From positions 1-26,219 of IMG/VR virus record IMGVR_UViG_3300025132_000248: a DNA stretch of 26,219 nt; one strand, written 5' to 3'. This DNA comes from a virus. Every line of letters begins with the position of its first letter. Positions within the stretch are counted from its first letter, which is position 1. Positions 15,292-20,824 of this stretch are shown here, one piece after another. The position numbers were made by a program, and so were the translations under genes. The notes under the pieces are model-generated. The model saw nothing but the letters and a program-made list of their open reading frames with translations, made no database searches and was not told the DNA's origin.

Positions 15292-15748
15292 AGATTGCTG
15301 TATTCTTTTTATTTTCAAAAAACTCAACTCTTGCTATACTTACTCTTCCATCAGTTTCTTCTTGTACAAATGCATCTAATTTTTTATAAATGTATTCTGC
15401 AAATCTTTCTGCTCCTACCGGGCCTGACATAGGTCTTAACTGAATAATACCTTTCATATGCATATCTTTGAATATTTCTATTTCTGGATCATCTTCTGCA
15501 ATAACTACTGTATGATCGAACATATAGTCCATCCATTGTTTTGCAGACATTCCATCTATTTTAGTTTTTGCTCTTTTCATTCCTCCGAAATCCCAAACCC
15601 AATTTCTATGATCTAATTGACCTTCGAATGTTACCTTAAACTCAATTGCATATCCATGTAAGAATCTACAATGAGTATTTTTTGCTTGCCATTGACGAAA
15701 TACTGTACTGAATCCGTCAAATATTTTTGTTGATTTAAACTTGCTCAT
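15278..15748 (-). CDS. queD: 6-carboxy-5,6,7,8-tetrahydropterin synthase-like protein
   Basis: A 156-residue protein of the QueD/PTPS family, expected to convert dihydroneopterin triphosphate into 6-carboxy-tetrahydropterin. Motifs include FRQWQA, the catalytic Cys plus zinc region HCRFLHGY (Cys27, His31, Tyr33), LDHRNWVWDFGGMK (45-58), FDHT (His79) and ERFAEY (Glu114). Canonical QueD has CxxxHGH, so the last His is Tyr here, and the upstream zinc His is not obvious. This divergent FRQW/HGY form is, from memory, also found in some bacteria and phages. It is directly upstream of queE with a 14-base overlap, which supports the assignment. Confidence 0.88.
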   Translation of the reverse strand: MSKFKSTKIFDGFSTVFRQWQAKNTHCRFLHGYAIEFKVTFEGQLDHRNWVWDFGGMKRAKTKIDGMSAKQWMDYMFDHTVVIAEDDPEIEIFKDMHMKGIIQLRPMSGPVGAERFAEYIYKKLDAFVQEETDGRVSIARVEFFENKKNTAIYEED

Positions 15749-16034
15749 ATGTCCATGCTAAATAATATTTTTTTCCTTGCAATCTATGTGATGCTGTATT
15801 TGCATATGGATAAGAAAATTCGCACATATATCTTTTCATTGACGTTTCATCATCAAATAAGGCAAATGTACTTGCACAAGGAAAATATTCACTAAAATTA
15901 CGTCCAGAATGCTTTACTGAACGATCTAAAACTGTTTCATAAAACATTGTTCTTAAATATTCTTGATCATAGGATGCTAATTTTCTAAAATCAAATATAA
16001 GATCAACATCTTTAAATTTATAACTTTTCTTCAT
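15735..16034 (-). CDS. Hypothetical protein (99 aa), first gene of queD-queE-groES operon
   Basis: A 99-residue protein, aromatic-rich (MFYETVL, YFPCASTFALF, YYLAWTYEQV), with no recognised domain. It overlaps the queD start by 14 bases and follows a promoter copy (16053-16084) by 18 bases, so it heads the operon containing queD, queE, two tiny proteins and groES. A function linked to deazaguanine synthesis is possible from position only. Confidence 0.65.
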   Translation of the reverse strand: MKKSYKFKDVDLIFDFRKLASYDQEYLRTMFYETVLDRSVKHSGRNFSEYFPCASTFALFDDETSMKRYMCEFSYPYANTASHRLQGKKYYLAWTYEQV

Positions 16035-16052
16035 ATAATTTTTATTTTGTAA

Positions 16053-16084
16053 TAAATATAAGTAAAATAATTTAGAAATCCTAA
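16053..16084 (-). promoter_or_regulatory. Bacteroidota-type promoter for the queD-queE-groES operon
   Basis: On the minus strand TTAGG (16084-16080), 13 bases and TTTACTTATATTTA (16066-16053), identical in both boxes and in spacing to the elements at 9774-9805 and 2977-3008. It lies in the 62-base gap between the 81-aa and 99-aa genes. Confidence 0.75.
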
Positions 16085-16096
16085 TAAAATGTTAAA

Positions 16097-16342
16097 TTAT
16101 TTTTTCTTAATGTAATAACTATATAACCAACCACAATCATCATCTTCCCATTCAGATATTGTAACTGTAAAAAATAATGGTTCAAATATTGATTTTAATT
16201 TTTCTATATCAACTTGTCCCCAATATCCAAATCTAAGCATATATGTTAATGTATTTGAACCATGCTCATTACCGGCCTCAATTTGAAAATCTTGACCAAA
16301 TTCTTTTGCAACTTTTTTTAATGTACTATAATCTATTCTCAT
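16097..16342 (-). CDS. Hypothetical acidic protein (81 aa)
   Basis: An 81-residue protein beginning MRIDYSTLKKVAKEFGQDFQ, with a central LRFGYWGQVDIEKLKSIFEPLFF and a late SEWEDDDCGWLYSYY patch. It looks like a small alpha/beta fold. No family recognised. It has its own promoter-like element upstream (16360-16391) and another promoter directly downstream, so it may be a single-gene transcript that reads into the next operon. Confidence 0.65.
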   Translation of the reverse strand: MRIDYSTLKKVAKEFGQDFQIEAGNEHGSNTLTYMLRFGYWGQVDIEKLKSIFEPLFFTVTISEWEDDDCGWLYSYYIKKK

Positions 16343-16359
16343 ATCTTTTAATTTATATA

Positions 16360-16391
16360 TAAAAATAAGAAAAAGATCTCACGATTCCAAA
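16360..16391 (-). promoter_or_regulatory. Bacteroidota-type promoter for the 81-aa gene
   Basis: On the minus strand TTTGG (16391-16387), 13 bases, then TTTTCTTATTTTTA (16373-16360). This copy has a perfect -33 TTTG with TATTTTTA 20 bases on, and the same spacing as the other copies. It lies 18 bases above the 81-aa ATG. Confidence 0.65.
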
Positions 16392-16411
16392 TTTTTTGAC
16401 AGCTTTTTTTA

Positions 16412-17104
16412 TTAATCTATAACTTTTAAATATGAAAATAAGTATGGTTTATTAAGATAATGTTCTGTCTGATAATCAATATCTATCTTATCTAGACCAA
16501 AGAATTTTGCTTTGTATATTGCTTGATCATATTCATCTAAATTAATCCATTCCATTTTTCTATTTACAAATGAATCTCCTAATCGAGTCCATTCTGCAGA
16601 TAAAATATATTTTTCTAATTTGCTAACTATATCACAAAACTTATCATAATCTCTACAATCTAATTCTATATGAAATAATTCTATAACTTGAGATTCGTCT
16701 ATCCAATCAATTGCAAAATCTAATCCATATTTAGGTTTTGTAAATACTAACTTATTTAATTTTGGATTAGTTAATGACTCCCTTTCCAATTGATCTAATG
16801 CATCTCCGGAGAATCCAAATCTATGTAATATATGTGCATGATCAATAAAAATATTAGGATGTTCTTTTTCTTGAGTAAACCAATGTTGTAGAACTACATT
16901 TAATGCATCATCTGAAACTCTTCTTGCCATTCTATCTTCTGTATGAATATTAACTTCGTTGATAGCATGATAAGCTTTTTCAATACCATTTAATTGATAT
17001 CCTTCTCTATCAAAAAAATCAAGTTCCCAATCAGTATGAGATACTGGTAATGGTTTTGTTAATAGAAGATCTTTTATTATTTTAACGTTATTTTTTTGAA
17101 ACAT
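16412..17104 (-). CDS. Hypothetical protein (230 aa)
   Basis: Function not recognised. The ATG at 17104 (MFQKNNVKIIKDLLL) overlaps the upstream pterin-dehydratase-like gene by 17 bases; the longer frame would need a TTG at 17113. The protein is mixed helical with segments such as HTDWELDFFDREGYQ, FIDHAHILHRFGFSGDALDQL and FHIELDCRDYDKF. It has no membrane segment, signal peptide or metal-binding cluster. It is the last gene of its run before the promoter at 16360-16391. Confidence 0.7.
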   Translation of the reverse strand: MFQKNNVKIIKDLLLTKPLPVSHTDWELDFFDREGYQLNGIEKAYHAINEVNIHTEDRMARRVSDDALNVVLQHWFTQEKEHPNIFIDHAHILHRFGFSGDALDQLERESLTNPKLNKLVFTKPKYGLDFAIDWIDESQVIELFHIELDCRDYDKFCDIVSKLEKYILSAEWTRLGDSFVNRKMEWINLDEYDQAIYKAKFFGLDKIDIDYQTEHYLNKPYLFSYLKVID

Positions 17105-17459
17105 CTTTTGCAAATTCTATGTCTTTAGAAGTTACACCGTTATGAGAATGCGAATATATTTCAACAGTTACTGTATCATAGTTAAAAAATATATCCGGAT
17201 GATGATCTAGTTTTTCGGATATCTTCGCAACATCGTTTACAAACTTCATTGTTTTTTTATAATCATCAAATTTTCTAGTTGTTTTTATTTGAAATACTCC
17301 GGCCTTTACTTCTGCGGTCCAATCTTTAGCACCCGATCTAGATAATTCGCTAGTAATTTTATCGTTAGGAATAATGATAACATCTTCTTCTTGAGTATCA
17401 GTTAATCGGCTTACGCCTCTAAGTACAGGGGATTGTTCTAATAATGTTTTGAGTTTCAT
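17088..17459 (-). CDS. Pterin-4a-carbinolamine dehydratase-like protein
   Basis: A 123-residue protein whose last 80 or so residues match the PCD/DCoH fold. It has DWTAEV (Trp47), a TRKFDDYKKTMKFVNDVA helix, the active-site motif HHPD (86-89), VTVEIYSHSHNGVTSKD (His104, His106), then EFAKDV. Canonical enzymes read HHPx...THxxxGLTxxD, so Thr is Ser here. The family dehydrates 4a-hydroxytetrahydropterins. A roughly 30-residue N-terminal extension (MKLKTLLEQSPVLRGVSRL) is unusual. The gene is coupled by TAATG to the 333-aa gene. With FolE and QueD nearby, a role in pterin or deazaguanine chemistry is attractive but unproven. Confidence 0.85.
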   Translation of the reverse strand: MKLKTLLEQSPVLRGVSRLTDTQEEDVIIIPNDKITSELSRSGAKDWTAEVKAGVFQIKTTRKFDDYKKTMKFVNDVAKISEKLDHHPDIFFNYDTVTVEIYSHSHNGVTSKDIEFAKDVSKK

Positions 17460-18460
17460 TATCTAATACGACCAGATTTTAATGCATTTAAAATACTTTT
17501 AATCTCTAGAGCATTGGTTTTCATATCTCCTCGATAGAAATCATCTCTTTCGCCGGCTCTGCTACCACCCTCTGCATACTCTGGATATTTTTTTAAGAAG
17601 TTTGCATTATTATTTTCTGCTCTAATATATCTAGCATAATAATCTAAGCCATTATTCATTGCTCTGCTTATAACATTTACAGGAACATCATTACCATTCA
17701 AATCTGCAACAAGTTCATTGTATTGTCCCATTCTAGGTAAAGCTAATGCTTTTGTAACTGCATCATTTGCTATTTTTACGATCTGAGCAACCATTTTATC
17801 TACTTGATCTCTACTACCCACTTTATCAGCTAACATTGCTGTATATCTATCTAAGTTTGCCTTTTTCCAAGCTTTAGGATTTGTAAAAAGATCTTTACCA
17901 GATTTAAGTTCTGCTCTTTTTGCTTTTAATGCTGTTGTACCACCTCTAAATGCTTCGAGATCAAAATTATACATTACATCTGCTAGCTCAACAAGCTTTT
18001 TAAACATTAATGTACCTCTCATACCTTTTCCAACTGCTTGATCAGCGTCTCGAGTTGTAAATCCTGTTCCTTTTGGACCTATTGTATCTCCCTGAGAACT
18101 ACGTACTGGCTGAAAATATTGTACTTTACCATCAACTGTAACTGCTAACACTCCTTTTCTCAAAGTATTATCATATGCATAAGAACTCGTTCCAAATGGA
18201 TTTGGTTTTTCTCCTGTTACAACATAAAATGTCATTCCTTTTTTGGCTTCATTGGCACTATTAATTTTTCTGAAAGATCCTTTGGGTAATTTGTCCCATG
18301 CTATTTTATATGTATTCGCAGCTGCTCTCCAAAAACTTTTATATCTTTGATCTAGTCCACCTAACTTTTGTAACTTTGAAGCAATTGGATCTCCAAATGC
18401 TTCTTTGAGTATTTTTATATACTCTTCTTTAATTATTTTTCTTAATTCTGATCGTTTCAT
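17459..18460 (-). CDS. Hypothetical protein (333 aa) with amphipathic N-terminal leader
   Basis: A 333-residue basic protein without a recognised catalytic domain. The N-terminus MKRSELRKIIKEEYIKILKE is a strongly amphipathic helix followed by Ala21. ILKE followed by A fits the (L/I)xxE cleavage consensus of T4 prohead protease gp21, which removes capsid-targeting sequences. The rest is mixed, with GMTFYVVTGEKPNPFG, VQYFQPVRSSQGD, a Lys-rich middle and GGSRAGERDDFYRGD near the end. A head-packaged internal protein is one possibility. It starts about 40 bases below a stem-rich spacer and is coupled to the PCD-like gene by TAATG. Confidence 0.7.
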   Translation of the reverse strand: MKRSELRKIIKEEYIKILKEAFGDPIASKLQKLGGLDQRYKSFWRAAANTYKIAWDKLPKGSFRKINSANEAKKGMTFYVVTGEKPNPFGTSSYAYDNTLRKGVLAVTVDGKVQYFQPVRSSQGDTIGPKGTGFTTRDADQAVGKGMRGTLMFKKLVELADVMYNFDLEAFRGGTTALKAKRAELKSGKDLFTNPKAWKKANLDRYTAMLADKVGSRDQVDKMVAQIVKIANDAVTKALALPRMGQYNELVADLNGNDVPVNVISRAMNNGLDYYARYIRAENNNANFLKKYPEYAEGGSRAGERDDFYRGDMKTNALEIKSILNALKSGRIR

Positions 18461-18473
18461 GGTTTGCTTTATT

Positions 18474-18505
18474 TTAATATAAATATTGTCCTGTAATTAA
18501 AAAAC
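18474..18505 (-). promoter_or_regulatory. Weak candidate promoter for the 333-aa gene
   Basis: On the minus strand TATATTAA (18481-18474) has the same box sequence as the folE promoter. The position 19 bases upstream reads GTTTT (18505-18501), a poor match to TTTG/TTAGG. It lies 14 bases above the ATG, the same distance as in the better copies, so it may be a degenerate member of the set. Confidence 0.35.
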
Positions 18506-18586
18506 GGGGTACTATAGTTAAGAGCTTTAATCTTCATTGGCTTTTCAAACTTCTATATAGGTTAACAGCCTATTCGACCCCGTTTT
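18501..18586 (-). ncRNA. Candidate structured RNA or large terminator stem in 156-base spacer
   Basis: A perfect 10-bp stem pairs 18501-18510 (AAAACGGGGT) with 18577-18586 (ACCCCGTTTT). It encloses a 5-7-5 hairpin (18557-18561 ATAGG with 18569-18573 CCTAT) and a second, weaker stem-forming stretch with CTATAG repeats. On the minus strand the closing stem is followed by six T residues, so it might act in termination after the nuclease gene, although the loop of 66 bases is long for that. The 86-base size is tRNA-like but canonical tRNA positions do not fit. No RNA family is assigned. Confidence 0.4.
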
Positions 18587-18592
18587 CAATTG

Positions 18593-18610
18593 ACTGCATT
18601 TACATGCAGT
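18593..18610 (-). terminator. Perfect 7-bp hairpin just after the nuclease stop codon
   Basis: ACTGCAT-TTAC-ATGCAGT (18593-18610) forms a 7-bp stem with a 4-base loop, 6 bases downstream of the thermonuclease stop. No T-run follows it directly on the minus strand, so it may stabilise a transcript 3' end or act with the larger stem at 18501-18586 rather than being a classical terminator. Confidence 0.4.
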
Positions 18611-18616
18611 ATCTTA

Positions 18617-19066
18617 TTATGAAACAGCATCTATCTTTGATTGCAGTATAATACCTTCATTCAATAATTTTTTTCTATTTAATAAATGTGCATTTTGAAC
18701 ATCATCTTTTGATTGTCCATGGTAAGCAACCGCATACCCTTCTTCTATCAAAATATCCGTCACCATTCTCCCATCGGCGGCAACAAAATCGCCTAACACT
18801 CTACCAAATTTACCTTTCATATCCTCGCCATCTTTATTAATTTCAGTTTTAAGAATACATTGCTCAGATAATAATTCTTTTAATCTTTTTTTAGATGCCA
18901 AACCAAATAATTTTTCTACTTTATTTCTTGTTCTAGATTCGGGAGTATCGATCCCCATGATTCTAACTCTTTCATCTGTTAAAACAACTCCAAATCCCAA
19001 ATCTATATCGACGTCTACTGTATCTCCGTCTATGACTTTATTTATTTTACATTTATATTCGTACAT
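18617..19066 (-). CDS. Staphylococcal-nuclease-like thermonuclease (SNase)
   Basis: A 149-residue OB-fold nuclease that hydrolyses DNA and RNA in a calcium-dependent manner in characterised family members. Visible active-site elements are VIDGDT (Asp13/Asp15), RVRIMGIDTPE (Arg35, Glu43) and GKFGRVLGD (Arg89), matching the essential Asp, Arg, Glu, Arg set of SNase. The C-terminus has the usual ILIEEGYAVAY segment. There is no signal peptide, so it would act in the cytoplasm, perhaps in host-DNA breakdown. It is coupled by TAATG to the exported thioredoxin-fold gene. Confidence 0.93.
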   Translation of the reverse strand: MYEYKCKINKVIDGDTVDVDIDLGFGVVLTDERVRIMGIDTPESRTRNKVEKLFGLASKKRLKELLSEQCILKTEINKDGEDMKGKFGRVLGDFVAADGRMVTDILIEEGYAVAYHGQSKDDVQNAHLLNRKKLLNEGIILQSKIDAVS

Positions 19067-19392
19067 TAAAACGACTCCATTACTGTTTCATCAACTAATG
19101 TTTGTATGTCCTCTAATTTTGCTTCGATTTGCATCATAATGTTTGCTTGATATCGCTTAACCTCTTCTCCATGATGAAAAACAACGATAGTCGGAACTAC
19201 TATTATTTTATATTTTGATTGAGCAGCTTTATCAGTAGCTATATCAACATTTGATGTTTTGCAGTCAGTTAATTTATCTAACCAATTCACGCTATTAGCT
19301 GAATTCCAATTAGCATTAAACTGCACTACTTGTATTTGCGAAGAAACACTGAGTGTCGTAACTAAAGCAAATAATGTTAATAATTTTTTCAT
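19066..19392 (-). CDS. Exported thioredoxin-fold protein lacking CxxC
   Basis: A 108-residue protein with a clear Sec signal peptide (MKKLLTLFALVTTLSVSSQ), cleavage probably near Ser-Ser-Gln. The mature part follows the thioredoxin pattern: strand VVQFNANW, helix, NVDIATDKAAQSKYKI, then the cis-Pro strand VVPTIVVFHHGEEVKRYQ. Where thioredoxins have WCxxC it has NWNSANS, so the redox cysteines are gone; one Cys remains at TDCKTS. It is therefore likely a periplasmic binding or chaperone-like module, not an oxidoreductase. Coupled to the thermonuclease gene by TAATG. Confidence 0.78.
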   Translation of the reverse strand: MKKLLTLFALVTTLSVSSQIQVVQFNANWNSANSVNWLDKLTDCKTSNVDIATDKAAQSKYKIIVVPTIVVFHHGEEVKRYQANIMMQIEAKLEDIQTLVDETVMESF

Positions 19393-19397
19393 ATTAT

Positions 19398-19691
19398 CTA
19401 CCTCTTTTCTATTAACTTGTCTAATTTTTCTTCTATACGCTCCATATCATCCTTCAATTCTTCAACATCTTTTTGTGTTGTCATGATAGTCTGACGTATC
19501 AATTGATCTTTCATATCAAATTCCATTCTAGTAACATCTGGTGGTAATGGAGCAGGAAGTTCTTTTGCCTCTGCAATATCTGCTTGAAGAGCAAACCACA
19601 TCCCAACGACTGTTGCAATACCAACTCCAATTCCTCCTAAAGTTTTTATACTTACATTGAAACTGGTATCTTCATTTAATTCTTTTCCCAT
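19398..19691 (-). CDS. Small membrane protein with C-terminal coiled coil (97 aa)
   Basis: A 97-residue protein. After a polar N-terminus (MGKELNEDTSFNVSIK) comes one membrane helix (roughly 17-38, LGGIGVGIATVVGMWFALQA), a Pro-rich hinge (ELPAPLPPDVTRMEF), and a coiled coil ending DDMERIEEKLDKLIEKR. The layout resembles that of the 80-aa protein at 13660-13902. Similar proteins are, from memory, frequent in marine phages, but the function is not known. It lies between the beta-barrel and thioredoxin-fold genes in the envelope-related block. Confidence 0.75.
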   Translation of the reverse strand: MGKELNEDTSFNVSIKTLGGIGVGIATVVGMWFALQADIAEAKELPAPLPPDVTRMEFDMKDQLIRQTIMTTQKDVEELKDDMERIEEKLDKLIEKR

Positions 19692-19702
19692 TTTATTATC
19701 TC

Positions 19703-20824
19703 TTAAAAAATTATGTAATTTAGTCCAATACTGAAATCATGCCATTGTCTATTCCAGTATTTATTATATTTTCCTTCAACAAACACTCCTAAATGTTTAT
19801 TAAATTTATGTCCTAATATAAAGCCTGCCCCAAAATCTATCCATGTTTGTTTAGGAGCTATAAATTTATGATATGCATATGTTCCAGTTTCTAAATGAAA
19901 TGGCATAATACTTGCCCATGAATGCAACCAAAATGTTTTTGTATAATGATAAAAATCATAGCCAGCTACCAATGAATGATTCCATTGTTGAGGTATTTCA
20001 TTTTTCTTTCTTTCAACATAATCAGATAATACTTGAGGTATAACTACTTCTTCCCAAATTATGCTATTATCAGCAACTACTTCGCCTTCAGGATTTAAAT
20101 AATTTATTTCGCCGTTAGGTAAGAAATCTACATTATATCCTTCTTGTAATGCTAATGATGTATAATGTAAACTACCATTTGGTAATATAAATTCTTGTAA
20201 TGGATTATATCCATATGGTTCAGATATTCTTTGAACTATACCTATATTCCAAGAAAACTTATTACCTACTTTTTGTCTATATCTTTGAGATGATTCAAAA
20301 TATTTTATATCTGCAAAACCTTGTTGCATATACTCTACCTTTACAATCCAATGGTCAGCTACATATCTTAAAAAATGTTGTTGATCTAAAAATGTATTTC
20401 CAAATCTTCGTTTCCAATCTACTTCAAATAAAAATTCAAATCCAGATACTTTACCTATTGTAGCCGCATCTGCATATGAATGTTCTTCGCCATTATAAAA
20501 TACAGCTTGCCTATTTTCATATCCAAATCTAGCTATTTTTCTTACTCCGGCTACTATAGAATAATCAAATGGTGTTTCTTCTGTATTAGTAATTAATTGT
20601 CCTGTACTAACTGAATACTGATCAACATCTGCTATACTATTATTGCCATTTACTGCTCCATAAAAAGTAGCAAATTTAATTGCTTTTTTAAACTTTTTAT
20701 CAAAGTCTTCAAATGGCTTCCACTTTTCTTTTTCTTTATTCCATGATTCGGTTTCACTAGTTACAGTAAACTGACTAAATATAATAGATGGCAATAATGT
20801 TAATATTAATAAAATTCTAATCAT
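19703..20824 (-). CDS. Putative outer-membrane beta-barrel protein
   Basis: A 373-residue protein with a Sec signal peptide (MIRILLILTLLPSIIFSQF). The mature part alternates aromatic/polar residues as amphipathic strands, for example FDYSIVAGVRKIARFGYENR, KFSWNIGIVQRIS and LGVFVEGKYNKYWNR. It ends in LNYIIF, with the terminal Phe typical of BAM-assembled barrels. It most likely inserts in the outer membrane of the host. No TonB or SprF/PorP signature was recognised. It overlaps the T9SS-signal repeat protein by ATGA, so the two are made together and may act together at the cell surface. Confidence 0.7.
   Translation of the reverse strand: MIRILLILTLLPSIIFSQFTVTSETESWNKEKEKWKPFEDFDKKFKKAIKFATFYGAVNGNNSIADVDQYSVSTGQLITNTEETPFDYSIVAGVRKIARFGYENRQAVFYNGEEHSYADAATIGKVSGFEFLFEVDWKRRFGNTFLDQQHFLRYVADHWIVKVEYMQQGFADIKYFESSQRYRQKVGNKFSWNIGIVQRISEPYGYNPLQEFILPNGSLHYTSLALQEGYNVDFLPNGEINYLNPEGEVVADNSIIWEEVVIPQVLSDYVERKKNEIPQQWNHSLVAGYDFYHYTKTFWLHSWASIMPFHLETGTYAYHKFIAPKQTWIDFGAGFILGHKFNKHLGVFVEGKYNKYWNRQWHDFSIGLNYIIF

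Noticed and set aside
14521-15327. Longer start for QueE at 15327
   Set aside because: It would use TTG and overlap queD by 50 bases; the ATG at 15291 matches the normal QueE N-terminus.
18501-18586. Possible tRNA (86 bases, closing stem and a 5-7-5 hairpin near one end)
   Set aside because: The hairpin is separated from the closing stem by three bases, the D-arm GG and U8 positions do not fit, and no anticodon arm with a plausible anticodon could be drawn on either strand.
19703-20824. SprF/PorP-type T9SS partner identity for the beta-barrel
   Set aside because: The barrel lacks the short conserved N-terminal pattern I associate with that family; only a generic outer-membrane barrel is supported.
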